Assembly: GCF_030272615.1 (NCBI RefSeq)
Contig: NC_081405.1
Span: 473,668,008 to 473,732,007 of the forward strand
Source of the DNA: Cryptomeria japonica
Lineage: Eukaryota > Streptophyta > Pinopsida > Cupressales > Cupressaceae
Reading direction: 5' to 3'
DNA: 64,000 bases
Positions 10,151 through 22,900 of this stretch are shown piece after piece. The notes below the pieces were generated by a model. The model made no database searches and had not been told where the DNA came from. It saw only the letters and a list, made by a program, of their open reading frames with translations. The position numbers and the translations under genes are program-made. Positions within the stretch are counted from its first letter, which is position 1, and every line of letters begins with the position of its first letter.

Positions 10151-11857
10151 AGTTAAGTATGCTGACGTAATCGAAAAAATTCAAAGAAAATTCCTATTGT
10201 TTGGGGTTGAGGACAAGAAAAGAATGTCTCTGGTGGCTTGGGACTAGGTTTGTAGACTGAAAAGTAAAGGAGGTCTGGGCCTGAGGAGAATCCAAACCTT
10301 AAATGAAGCTCTCCTGTCCAAACAGGTTTGGAGAATGTTCCATTCAAACACTGAATGGTGTAAAATTTGGCAAAGTAAGTACTCTCTTCTGTCCTCCTCT
10401 CTTTCTTCTTTTATCAATTCAGAATTCAGTATTAATGGATCCCACATATGGAATCATGCCTCTAAGTGCAAAGAAAGAAATGCTAAAGGAGTGATCTGGA
10501 AAGTAGGAAATGGTAAGAAAGTTAAATTCTGGGAGGACCCCTGGCTTTTTTATAAACCCTTGACTGAAATCAATGAATGGGCCCTCCATGCTCCCTCCTG
10601 TATTAGAACTTTTTGCTCCTTAGTTGCTGAGTACTAGTTTGGTAACAAATGGCAGAACATTGAAAATATCCACCCTAGCCTTTCTAAGCTCAAGATCCAT
10701 CTATCTTCGGTCTGGTTGAATAAATAGGAAGACTCCCTTATTTGGAAACATGAACCCAAATGTACTTTAACTGTTTCCTCTATGTATTGTGTCCTTTCCC
10801 CCACCCCTCCTGATAATCCTTACTGGTCTAAAGCCTAGATTAAGGGTCTTACCCCCAAAGTCAATTTTTTCTACTGGACCATCCTTCAAAATAAGATCTT
10901 GACCCTAGACAACCTAAAGGGCAGAGGCTTTGCCTTCCCTAATAGATGTGCTCTATGTCTTTAGGAGGAAGAGTCTGTGGACCACCTGGCCATCCACTGT
11001 TCCTATTCTACCTCAGTCTAGGAAATATTTCTTAAAAGTTTTAGCATTGATTGGGTGTTTCCTAACACTATCAGTGAATTGTTTTCCTCTTGGAATTTTC
11101 ATTGGACTAACTCCTTTTTGAGATCTCTATGGCAGCTATCTCTACCTCACATTCTATGGGGACTATGGAAAGAAAGAAACAATCGTATCTTCAGGGACTT
11201 ATCCCTCAATTAGGATATTGTGTTCCAAAAAATTCAATGGGCGATTGTGGAAAATATTGGGATCATTGAGGGTCCCTGTTTCTAGAACAACCCCCTAGAA
11301 TCAAATATTTTAAGCTCATGGAATTTCAAGATTGCTGACAGTTCTAACCCCAACCAAAATAAAAGACTTGAAGCTAAATGGAAAACCCCCCCTTATGGTT
11401 GGTTCAAAGTTAATTTTGATGGTGCTGCAAAAGGTAACCCGAGCCCTGCAGGTTGTGGAGCTATTCTTAGAGATGATAAAGGAATTTGCAAGGAAATGGT
11501 TGTTGTCCCAATTGGAAGCCAAACAAACCATAAAGCTGAAGCAATGGCAACTCTCCAAGGTATTCTCCTTGCTAAAAAATGGAATTGCCCCTACTTATGG
11601 ATTGAAGGGGACTCAAACAATATCATTAAATGTCTTAAGGGGACCTCAAAGCCCTCATGGTCAATCAACAATATCATTAAAGCCGCTAAAGACCTTATCA
11701 ACACTTTTAAAAAAGTTACATATCCCACATCTACCATGAGGCCAATGGCTCTGCTAACTGGGCTGCCAATGTGGCGGTTAACAAAGATGAAATGATTACG
11801 TGGATGGGAGAACAAGGACTCCCTGAAAATGTCAGACTAATCATTTTTAAGGACTGA
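10151..11857 (+). pseudogene. LINE-A ORF2: zf-RVT region and C-terminal RNase H
   Basis: This is the continuation of LINE-A ORF2 after a one-base slip near 10150. The zf-RVT region lies at about 10850-11130 (ILTLDNLKGRGFAFPNRC and CALCL, then EESVDHL). A plant-type RNase H domain lies at about 11380-11790: VNFDGAAKGNPSPAG (first Asp), KAEAMATLQGI (Glu), IEGDSNNI (second Asp) and the HEANGSANWAANVAV helix after a one-base slip near 11720. It ends with TGA at 11855. RNase H would remove the RNA template. LINE-B lacks this domain, so the two LINEs belong to different subgroups. Stops are again mostly TAG in place of Trp. Confidence 0.85.
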
Positions 11858-12068
11858 TATAGAAGCACTCCAAAGATTTTTGATGGATAGAATAATAATG
11901 AAAAGGACTAATTGGAGTACTTCGAGTTATTATAATAATGAGAGCCTCATTTATTATAATACTTATTTCATCACTTCCCACACTTTCTTGGTAAATTTGA
12001 TAGTTCCGATAAGCTTTCTGGCTAAATCGTTCTGCAAGTTTCAAAATTTAGCTCTGAACAGCGAAAAT

Positions 12069-13781
12069 ATGGGTGGTAACAAGGGGCGATACGAACCAAG
12101 CAACTGCAAAGAATGGAAATAGAAGGAGGAGGTCTGGAGCATCCTACAGAAGGGTGGTTTTCTAAAATTCATGGAGAGACTCCATGGATGGGATGGCACA
12201 GTTACCAATTTTTTCTGCAAAAACTGGAGAAAGGATATGCTGAAAAATGGGAGACTAGACTGTTGAAATTGATGAAGACCTTATTTACCAAGCCACGGGC
12301 CTCAGAAGGGAAGGATGCAACTTCTATAGAGACAGGAAAGTCAGTAAGGAGGCCATTGATAGATATCTGGAAACTGAGAAGGAGAAAAAATGCCTGGTGA
12401 AGTTAAGTAAAACTTACTACCCACCTAGGGCTGTTGTTAAACCCTGGTGGGAGGTCCTCTTTGTTTTAATGCACTACATTACATTAGATGGTAGGTTTAC
12501 AAAAGTTTATGGTTACCATTTTGTCTTGCTAAATCATCTTAGGCATGATGAGAAGGTTTATTTTCCTTATTTTCCGCTTTGCTCAATGAATGCCACTATT
12601 AAGGCCTATAAAGAGAACCCTATGGGAGACACTACCATGCATCAAGGCTTAATGGTCCTTATTTACGACCATCTCAAGGCCAATCAAATAGCCCGCATGC
12701 AGCCCTCTATAGAGTCTAAGGAGGATGGGTCTGACTCTGCCTTTTTAATGGGTGAGGAGTCTGACAGTGACCCATCGAGTGATTCTGAGGAGAGCATGGA
12801 TGTTTCGGATTATGAAATTGGAAAGAAGAGGAAACACTTTAAAACAAGACCTTCTTCCTCTAAGGGTAAAAAACCTAAAGGCAAAATCCTCCAGATTAGC
12901 CTTTCCTTGGAGGAGGAGGTCTCTGAAGACTCAGAGAAGGAGAACCCTCAAGGGTTGCTGAAAAAGAAAACTAAAGTTAACACCCAGACCAGAAATAAGC
13001 ACAAGAGGAAGGAGGAGAATGTAAAGGAGCTGGAGGTTTATAAGTAGGAAAGGACCTCGAAAGCCAAACAAAACTCAGAGAAGGTGACCACGAGCGAGGC
13101 TCTTAGGGTTGAAGACACAACTACTATTTGGGACACCCCAAAAAAGGAACATGATATCCCTGGTAAGGTTGATCCTCCCCCTAACCCTCCTCCAGAGGGT
13201 ATGCAAGGTTTCATGGATACTATGGAGTGGCTTATAACTGGTTACAAGAAAGCTGTGGACAACAACAAAAAACTCAGTAACAAAATCATATTTTGGAAAC
13301 CATCAACACTGGGGAAGGGAAGACCATCACTGATTACATAGAGGACCTGAAAAACACCATTGTAAAAGCTGAAAACATAAGAGACTCCTTCAACCCCAGA
13401 TTTGAGAAAATAGAGAAAGACCCGTTGGAAAGGAAAAATCTTGCTGACGCTAATGATCAAACTATCTCAGGTACTACCAGTAAAGTTAGCAAAATTGAGG
13501 AGTGCCTGAAGAGTATTGCTGAACAGAGTTTAAGCATCCTGAAAATTTCTACTAGCAACACTAATACTCTCATCAACAAATTGGACAAAGAGAAGGAGAT
13601 CCTAGATATTGACCCGGACACTAAAGGTACAGGGGACGCTCAAGGATCCATAACCCGAACCAGAGGCAAAATGAAAGAAAAGAAACCTAACAAGGACCTA
13701 GAAGATCTCAAAGCTATTGGGGCCACCTATGACCAACTGGTGAAGAAGGTGGAGGACCTACTGAAGACTATAGTTGTGTAG
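12069..13781 (+). pseudogene. E2: uncharacterised frame, helical domain + acidic linker + coiled coil
   Basis: It starts ATG GGT GGT at 12069, has a TAG at 12120, and continues in register. One-base slips near 12260 and 13290 and a TAG at 13045 break it. The N-terminal domain (about 12120-12690) contains TVTNFFCKNW, EDLIYQATGLRREG, FYRDRK and GYHFVLLNHLRH, and looks well conserved but matches no named domain I can recall with certainty. Residues after about 12750 are Ser/Asp/Glu-rich (SDPSSDSEESMD), then Lys-rich, then a coiled coil to 13781. It lies 211 bp after the LINE-A RNase H stop. It is either a third LINE-A cistron or a separate element. E1, E3 and E4 have the same layout. Confidence 0.55.
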
Positions 13782-13965
13782 CACTTTCCTTGTTTCTTTG
13801 TTGTTTTTATCTTAGCTGTCTTTTTGGTTAGCTAGCTTTTATGCCAGTCATTTTGTAAGCGGTTCTTAAGCACTGGACTTTTTATTGTGTTATCTTAATC
13901 TCCCTTGTTAAAGGTTTCGAGTCCTGAAAACTTGTTTTTCTAAATTAATCAAAACAATATGATGT
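13782..13965 (+). other. Probable transcript 3' end after E2
   Basis: A T-rich, gene-poor tail after the E2 stop ends TTTCTAAATTAATCAAAAC. This resembles the ends of plant LINE 3' UTRs, but no clean poly(A) run or target-site duplication was found. Confidence 0.3.
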
Positions 13966-14009
13966 TAATTATGATATCTTTGAATGTTCCAAACGAAAAA
14001 TATTATTAA

Positions 14010-14620
14010 AATAATTCTTATTGTAATGCTTATGATTTTAAGGTTCCCCTCTCATCTATTTAAATAGACGAATGAATACCTTACAATAAATTGTACATGT
14101 ATGAAATTGACTCATAACAACTAGCCAAAAGATATGGCTCTAACAAAATGAGAACAAGTTCCATATACACAGGATTTAATTCTACATGGCCATGAGACTA
14201 GAAAGCAATCATATAAATTGTTTGAAAGCACAAAATTTTGTTTTATAGTCTATGGAAGTGGAGAACCCATAGGAGCAGCAGTTGTGATCTCTCTCGGCTG
14301 TGCTTCTTATAATTAATCCTCCAAAGATGCCTCTTTTTTTGTTTATGTAGAAACCGTGCTCTTACAAAATAAGACTTGTTCACTCTAAGACATGCAAGGG
14401 TATGCTAGATGGTTTAGTTTAACAATTGTTTTTTGAATTAAAAATGAGTTGAGGTTGACAATTGAGAATTGATAATTAAGGTAGATTAAAATTAAAATAT
14501 GTGAAAATAATGGATATGAATTTATATTTGTTTGGGGTTGATGGGATGTCAATTTTAATATTAAAATATTATGAAAAGAGATTTGGAAATTGAAATTTAA
14601 AATTTAATTAATGATACGAG
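14010..14620 (-). pseudogene. Gutted copy of the PAR1 locus
   Basis: Four blocks match the PAR1 gene region at 27.37-29.6 kb in the same order and orientation. They are 14015-14085 (downstream flank), 14175-14290 (3' UTR and last about 40 coding bases, including the agtctatgga stop region), 14300-14410 (promoter/5' region, ctcggctgtgctt and aagacttgttca) and 14430-14520 (the upstream repeat). The gttgtgat of exon 4 is joined directly to promoter sequence, so about 1.1 kb carrying exons 1-3, most of exon 4 and the TATA box is gone. It cannot encode a protein. Confidence 0.7.
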
Positions 14621-15375
14621 GTTTGTGGTGATTGAGTCTGAGATTTTTTGGATGTTAGGATGGAATTACAAGTATGTTTTGGTCTAAGTGACATAACTCT
14701 ATCTTTCATTGTGTTATTTTTGTTTGATACAAATTACAATTTGTTTGCCACTAAGTGTACTTGCATCTAGGAAATTGAGGTACTAATAAATATTGTTTGG
14801 AGCTTGTGATATACAAAGGAAGTTAGGTCGACTTTCTTGATCCAAAATAGACTTTGGGATTAATTTATGTAGAACAAAATAGGCAATGCTAGATGTGGAA
14901 TAACTATGACTTGATAAGCTAAAATCAAGTTGCCATTGAGACTAAAATTCGCTTCATATTTAAAGAGTTCTTCGACTATTGAAGAAAGATTCTAATATTA
15001 AGAAAGCTCAAAATATACACATGGAACTACTTTGAATATATTTAGAGCAATGGAAAATATTTAATACAAGTAAGAAATTAAGCCTCTTCAAAGCATATAT
15101 ACCGAGAGCACTATATTTCATGATGTGAGATATTTACTTGAGGATATTGTGATAGGAGACAAATTTAAGGAAAATACCTACTAAGCACCTCTAGTAACAT
15201 AATATATTATTAGCTTGCTTTTTTGGATTAAAATGAGTAGATTTTTGATGCCCAATGTTTCAGATCAAATTCTATGATCCATCATCAAGGGACCCTCTCA
15301 AATTCCACGTCTCCAAGGACAACCTTTACAATTCCAACAAACTAAAATTAGAGAAGCCTAGTTAAAACTGGATTG
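14621..15375. other. No gene recognised
   Basis: AT-rich spacer without a convincing open frame, repeat or RNA on either strand. Confidence 0.6.
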
Positions 15376-16563
15376 CTATTTGTCATGGAAAGCAAGACTC
15401 AACATTGAGTCTTCATTTCTATGCGATCTTATGGGTCTTGTTGCATTGTAACCAACTACATTTGTTGTTGTTGCTTTGTTGCTTGCTTGTTTCTCTGTCC
15501 TATTATGGGGACCGAAGTAGGCAATAAATGCTTTTCCTTTGAATAACCATGCTCTTTTCCCTTCATCTCTAGCTATTCTAACTTTTGTCAATTCAGCCCT
15601 TCTGTCTTCTAGTTGCCTCATAGTTAAATCTTCATCCAAGAAAAAATGGGAACCCCTCAAGAGTTAATTCTTATTTAACAAGTTTTGCTTGTCATGGACA
15701 CTTGGCAAGATAGCTTTTATAGGCCTATTTTTTTCATTGCACAATTTTCCAACCCTCCATGCTTTGAGGATTTGACCTTGCCAAAGTAGCATATCTCTTA
15801 GAAAGTCTCCTGTAAGGTCGAGCGAGTGATCATTTCTCTTGTATTATCTCACTCATTTGATAATTACATTTTCTTCTCTACCTTGTCTTTCTTTGAGCTC
15901 ATTAACTTGTGTTTCATCAACCCACTAATAATTTTCCCACTCTATGTTTGTTTTTTTCTGGCTGGTGTTGGCCCAAGTTTTGGTAACTTTTGAGAAACTA
16001 CTTTTACCTTCTATGTTTCATGCCTTCTTATGCAAGCATTCTTGACCTAGTGTTTCCTCCACCTCAACCTAAGATGCTTTGGCATTGAAACCATCTATGT
16101 AAGCTGCTACCAAAGCTTTCAAAATTTGTCACTCGTCTTTCACACTTCGCTAACCATCCTTCATGTTTTACCACTCAGACTTCCCAACAGCAAGTGCATC
16201 TTGTAATAGTGACACTTCCTCTTTTAAAACTTTATTGTTGTTTGTTAGAGATTTACAGGCTACTGTCAACACCTGTATCTTAACCTCTTTTTCTTTCTCT
16301 TTGACCTCTAAAGCCTCCAATCTTCTCTTGGAATTCATCAGTTCTTGCACATATAGGTCGGATGACCAAGTGAGAGGAGTGAAATTAGGGCTATAAATTG
16401 CAAAATCCTTAGAATCTATGTTGCCATTGGATATGTTGTTGCCTCCCCCAAGCCTAGGAGATTTCTTGGTATGACTTTTTCCACTGAGCTTCTGCTTATT
16501 AACCTTGTGGTAATGTTTTCTTCTCTCATGTGCACACTTTAATCGAGCAAGTCTATGCTTCAT
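15376..16563 (-). pseudogene. L1 ORF1-like protein: coiled coil and C-terminal domain
   Basis: One minus-strand register of 396 codons from 16563 to 15376, with about ten in-frame stops and no frameshift. It starts basic (MKHRLARLKCAHERRKHYHK), has a strong coiled coil near residues 80-130 (EALEVKEKEKEVKIQ), and ends with a block FFLDEDLT, then a Glu/Arg-rich helix, ARDEGKRAW and KGKAFI. A Phe-Leu-Asp-Glu-Asp start, Arg-rich helix and terminal beta strand are the pattern of the ORF1p C-terminal nucleic-acid-binding domain in L1-like elements. No ORF2 follows, so this is an orphan. The assignment is by motif pattern only. Confidence 0.45.
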
Positions 16564-19500
16564 AATGCCCTAAATTGTTTGGCATTAACCCAAATCCATT
16601 TTCCAATTTTCACTATTGATGCAATTTTCACTTGTCCCAAATGGTTTGTTTCAAAAGGTTCAGGAAGTTCAAGACTATTTCTTAAGTTTGAGGTTGTTTG
16701 CATTTTCATTGCCAAAAAAGGGGCAGGAAAAAAACAAAATTGACAACCCAAAAAGACAGAGAATGGTCTACCTGTTGGGATGCAGTCCACAATGGGACCC
16801 AAAACAAAGAAGTGTGTCTGGCAATGCCCCACCAAGGCCCAACTCAAAATCTTCCCTTATTTTTGGAAACCCCTATTTTGGACCCACCAAACTAGCACAA
16901 CCAGCAAAAAAAGAGCCTTCTTTGTCACCTCAAAATCCCACTGTTCCAAGAAAAAAGTTAGATCTAGACCCATTGTGTGTGCTCAAGAACAAAACACTGC
17001 ATGCCAGCTAGAGTGGGATAAAATTTTGCCTACTTGGAATAGATGAAAATCAAATGCTTGTCTGCTCGTGCACAAATCGAGCATAAACCCTTCTGCCTAC
17101 TCAAACCGTGCCCAAACCCTGCTCAGATGATGCCTTCCTGCTCAAACCATACTTGTTTGCTAAGAATAAACCCTGCCTACCTACTTAAATCATTTCCCTT
17201 CCGATCAATAGAATCAATAGAAGTTGCTAGGGGTGTTGAATATCCTTGAGGATATTCAAGTAAAAATGACAATTTTTGTGTTGTGAATAATGCCAGCTCA
17301 ACCAAGGCACAAATTTATTCAAGAAACATGTGGCTGATGATTTTGCTTATGTGCATCATGATGGCTGAATGCATATGTTCCTTTGGTGATCTCTTTACTT
17401 CCTTATCTTTGCATAGACCTAAAAAACTACAGGAAATTGCATTTTGGTGAAGCCCAAAACAGTACTCTAAAAAATTCAATGACATATTTTTCAGATCTCT
17501 TCAAAAGATCAATATTTAATGGGGAAGGCGAGAAGTACAAGCTTACATATCATGTAATAATGGTTGTTAGGCATCCTGTAGATCGGTATATAGAAAGAAT
17601 GAGTGCTCAGTATTTTTGATTGGGCTGCTAAAACTATATTTGGTAGTTTTGGTGTGCTTGCTAAAAAAGTAGAATAGGAGCTTTTCTTAGCTTTGTGACA
17701 TGTTTTATTTTGGGTTTTTTTAATTGTTCTCTTATCCCCCTTTTCGCTCATTTTATGTGTCCTCATTTTAGGTCTGCAAATTATTTTAAAACGTTATCAT
17801 TGTCAGTAGTGTTATTGATTTGTTAAGTGCTTCCTGTTGTTATATCCCGTTTGATTGAACAAAATTATGTGAGTGGAGGTGTCTTATTAGAAAAAATTGA
17901 GTGAGGAGAATGGATATTTTCTCTTTATAGAAATTCTCAGGAGTTTTGTACGAGAACGAAGTTTACTGAGGTAACAAACCTTACTGTTTTGCCTTAGAAT
18001 TTTTTTTAATAAGTGGTTTATGTTAAGAATGGTGGAGTCACCGGTTAGGAGGGACCTCAAAGAGATCAATTCGGACCGGTCAGCAAGAGTAAACACAATG
18101 GAAACACAAGGATATGATGGAGGTAATGCAGAACATAATGAATTATATCATGAAAATTGATTACAATCAACCGGTAACATCCGGGTTATAGAAACCAGCT
18201 CACTGGCCTACTAAAACATGCTCAATTATAGAACAGGTCACAACCGAGACCTCCAATCTTAAGATCTAGCTTCTATGTTCTATATTTTCTCTTATCTACA
18301 TTCTAATTCTCAATTACAATGATTTATACAATCCAAGGGGATCTGTTCGGCCCAAAAGGATCAAATGTCAAAGAACAAGACCAAACGTGTAAAACCAACA
18401 AGGTCGGCCTTTGCCAAAGAGATTCCTTTGGAAAATCCAAAGGATGAAGTGTAGATCGAAGGGAACGTCAGCCACATGCCAAGGAACATCGGAATCAATG
18501 CTCAGGGCTCCGCAAGCTATGGGAGGGATTTGATAGATCACTAATGCAAATAGGTCCAAGCAACCTGTACCAAAAATCTATCTCGAAAACTGGTAGCGAT
18601 AACCTGCCTGAAAATGATCCAAATGATCCACAGTTTGGGAATAAGGTAGATGATCAAGTCCTCAAGCAAAATCCAACTCCTCAAGATCTAGTGAGCCAAT
18701 GCTAGAAAATGCAAAATGAAATGTTGAAACTCCAAAATAGAAAGCAAAACATAAAGGAAATATTTTGGTTGATGCAAGATTGCCAAGAACCAGGGATACT
18801 CTTGCATCAAAGAAGGACACTAAATACTTTACTTTATTTGACATAGAATGTGACTGTCTATTATGTTTCTAAAGTTAATGGCAGGGACCCTAAACTTTGA
18901 TGTACATTTTGACTTTTAGTTAATTTTATAAGGGCTTTTAGAGCAGATATTTGATACTTTTTGAAGTGTCTGTTAATATATTGCAAACCCTTGGAAGTTT
19001 TGTTTGTAATACAATAAGGTGAACGCTTATTTTTTTTGTTTCTTTTAAATGGTTTTTTTATGGTAAGCAACTTGTATTTTTAAAGGCGCCTCTGAATGTT
19101 TAGATAATCTTTGGAAGTTTAGAGGATTATTGTGAATTTTTTGTTAAGGATTTGCTAGATATTGTTGTGCATTTACCAGTTTGTAGCATTTTTATAGTGA
19201 CTAAGTGATGATTTTGAGTTGTTTGTGAACATTTTACAAATCTCAGAAATTTTTACCTAAGACAGATGATATTTATCGCACTGTAAACCTTGACTTGGAT
19301 TTAGTATTTTCTAACATAAGTCTGGACTATTTGTGGTAAATATTTTCACAAACCCATGTAAATTTAGGGGAATACCTATAAAGGATATATTTGAGTCTTG
19401 TAGATTATGATATTTTAACCAACACTTTAAGATTTTAGATACCCTTAGTTTAATTGCTTGCATTTTTTTTTGAATATTTGGAGTGTTTATAGAATATTTA

Positions 19501-19802
19501 GAGACAGACGAGATTACTTGTGAAGTTTGGTTATTTTCAAATTATTTAAAATCTGTATCTAAATTTTTAAATCTTTTGAAGCTTTATTTTAGTTATGCTA
19601 ATGCAATTTGATAATATAAAAATATATCTTTGATAAATATATTAATATATATTTTCTATATATTATATATTTAAATTTAATATTAAATAAAAGATAAATA
19701 TTATTATTATATTTAAGTCTATATATACAATAATATAATTAAAATTATTATATTAGGATTAAATATATTTTTGATATTAAAATAAAAAAATTAAATATGT
19801 TA
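16564..19802. other. Long stretch without a supported gene; LTR-like remnant inside
   Basis: Short frames here (for example 16780-17046 and 17383-17619) show no family motif. At about 18020-18870, less AT-rich sequence on the minus strand contains TGTATAAATC (18321-18330) in promoter-like surroundings, possibly a decayed solo LTR, without a partner in the window. From 19590 to 19802 the DNA is extremely AT-rich. Confidence 0.5.
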
Positions 19803-19818
19803 ATTATATATATAATTT
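19803..19818. repeat. LINE-B target-site duplication, low-coordinate copy
   Basis: AATTATATATATAATT is identical to 25778-25793 and directly abuts the LINE-B 3' end. Confidence 0.75.
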
Positions 19819-19978
19819 TTTCTATTGATTATAAAGTGATCAAAAAAAGATTACAATGAAGAAATCCATAGTATCAAAAAGGGGACAAGGCCCCAACGGA
19901 AATACAGCTCATAAGAGCAAAACGAAAGGAGTATCTAGAGTTAATAACAGTAAGCAAAAAAAGGTGCCCAATAAACCA

Positions 19979-22900
19979 CTAATGGAGGTGTCCATCAGTG
20001 ATATTGACCCAGGTGGTCCAGCCCTGTTCTCCTTCCATCCATGCAACTTTTTTCTTATTTGGAATTTCCGGAAGCATGGCTAAGATGTCTTTCTTGGATT
20101 TTCTGTTTCTCTTGATTTCTTTGCTCACTTTATCCAAAGTCTTCTCAAACACTTGAAGGTTATCCAGGTTTCTCCTCCATTCATGTCCATTCTTGAGTTC
20201 GAAAGCAAAAAAGGTGGCATGTCCGTCCTGAAGAAATCTACGAAGTTTCTTATGATCCATCATCATAGTGGTGTGCACCTGCAAGGAAATTTTTAAAGAT
20301 GTGAGTTTAAGAAAAAACTCACTAAGAACCCGGGGAGTGTCCTGGAATTTCTCTTCATTTCTGCATTTCCAGATTTGCCATAATATGTTAGAAGATAAAA
20401 TATTCCAAAAAATATTAGAATCAGCTTTGAGACCTTTAATATAACCAGTAACAATTTCAATAATGGAAACATGAGTAGGGTAGTATATGCCAAAAAGATT
20501 CCAAATATTTCTAGCAAAAGAACAATCAAAGAAGATATGTCTGCTGGTTTCCGGAAGATTACAAATTTTGCAAAGATTATTATCATGGTTATTTCTCTGA
20601 ATAGGAAGTCTATCAAGAATAAAGAGCCATTTAAAGCATTTAATTTTGGGTTCCACCCAACCTTTCCAAAGAATAACGAAAAACTTCTTCCAAGAAGAAA
20701 CATCCAGCGAGGAGTACCAGATTTTGTTAATATGGCCACGGATGGAATCATCATATGCAAGAATTTTGTAAATGTTATTAGCTTTAATCTTGGATAGGAT
20801 GGTCCCATCTGGCCATTTGCATTGTAAGTACCTTTGAGAATCAACATGGCAGGTAGGAGGGAGATTTTGCGTTGCTTTAAGAATCATGTTATAAGTTTTT
20901 TTCTAAGAGTTTGGGAGACTAAAAGTATTTTTCAGTTCCTCCCAGCTAATTAAATTATCATGTTCAAAAATGTCAATAAAGCTAATGATACCTTTGCTAG
21001 CCCAATGTTTGGCAGAACAGCCCTGTAGAAGAGCAAGGGGTTTCCCTGAAAGTTTAAGATTCCACCAGATGGACCTTTCACCATAAATTTGAGTATCATC
21101 ATGAAAGCCCTTGTTAACAATAAATGGTCTAACAATATTCCAGGCTTTCCAGATAGATTTAAAAACTTTCGACCCTTGAACTGAAATGGGGAAGTTACCA
21201 ATGACTAAATCATTAAAGGGCATGTTATTCCAGAATTTAGCCTTAGTAGGAAAGCCTCTCTCAATATTATTCCTAACAAGAATCTTCCATGGGGCATCTC
21301 CATTCATGGAGTGAAAGATCCATTTGGCGGCCAGGGATATAACCTGGATCCTAAGGTCTTTCAGTCCCAGCCCTCCAGTAAGTTTATCAGTACAACACCA
21401 TTTCCACTGGACAGAGTGCATTTTTTTTTTTCCTTGACCATCAGACCATAAAAAATCTCTAACAGCCTTCTGAATCTCAAAAATTTGGTAATTACTAAAC
21501 ATCCACGCAGAGGAGTAATAAATGTTGTAAGAGGATAAGATTTTTTGGCAGACCTGAAGTCTACCAGCAAAGGAAATAGCACGGTTATGCCACATATTCA
21601 ATTTTTTAGTGATTTTACCTTTGACCCAAAGCCACATGTCTTTCAGTGAGGGATTTATGGCAAAGGGGATGCCAAGATATTTCACAATCTTTTGGGGACC
21701 TCCCCATTGGAATTCATAATTTTTAAACCATTCAGGGGGGTGTTCATTCCATCCCAGACAGATGGACTTAGAATGCGAAATCTTAGTTCCAGAAATTTTA
21801 CAGAATATCTTTAACTTGGATTGCAGATTTTCAAAGTTATCAGCAGTATTTTTAAAGAAAATAGTCGTGTCATCAGCAAATTGGCTGTTGATGAGCTCCT
21901 CATTGTTGGGGAGAGATATGCCTTGGACAGTAGGGGAAAGTGTATTATCTCTAAGAAGATAAAATAGAGCATCAGAAGCAATGGCGAAGAGAGCAGGGGC
22001 CAAAGGGCAGCCTTGCCGTATGGACCTTCCCAAGGGAAAGGTATCAGACAGGGAGCCATTAATGTCAATTTGGGCGCAAGCATCCTGGAGAAGCATACTG
22101 ACAGCCTTGCAGAAGAAGGGAGGAAAACCAAAAGCTTCAAGCATCATGTGAATGAAGCTCCATTCAATCCTGTCATATGCTTTTTCGAAGTCAAGGAGTA
22201 ACATGCCCGAGTTCTGACTGGACTGAGAAGCCCAGTTCATGGCTTCCCAGCTAGTAAGGACATTTTCTAAGATATACCTACCTTTAATAAAACTAGTTTG
22301 GGTAGAGCATATGAATTTAGGAAGAATTCCAGCAAGTCTAGTGGCCAGAATCTTGGCAAAGATCTTATAGGAAACATTAAGGAGCGTAATCGGTCTCCAA
22401 TTTTTGATGAGAGCTTTATCTCCATCCTTGGGGATAAGCTTAATAATGCCTTTGTTGATAGATGGACCAAGAGATCCCTGAGCCAAACCTTCATTGTAGA
22501 TTTCGAGGAGGTCTTTGGCAATCCAGTGTTGATTAGCTTTGTAGAATTCAATGGGGAGGCCATCAGGGCTAGGAGTTTTATCATTTTTGAGGGAATTAAT
22601 GGCATTGTTGATATCCCCTAAAGTGATATCCTCTGCAAGACAAAGTGCATCTTCAGAGGAGACCACCTTAGGGATAAGAATTCTGCATTGATCTCTGAGG
22701 TAGGCGGCTTCCCTTGTATCTTCAGAAGAGAAGAGCTTATGGTAGAATTGAGCAAAAGTGTACTTGATCATACCAATGTCCGAAATTTCATGGTTCTCAT
22801 GGATGATCTTTTCAATAGTTTCATTATAATGTTTGTGTTTGATAAGGTTGAAAAAGAACTTGGAACCACGGTCACCATATTGGAGCCAGTGTGTCCGAGA

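Noticed and set aside
16555-17249. Overlapping plus-strand frames
   Set aside because: All short, mutually overlapping and without recognisable domains.
17383-17619. Possible exon on the plus strand
   Set aside because: No family motif, no splice partners and no matching neighbour; length is expected by chance.
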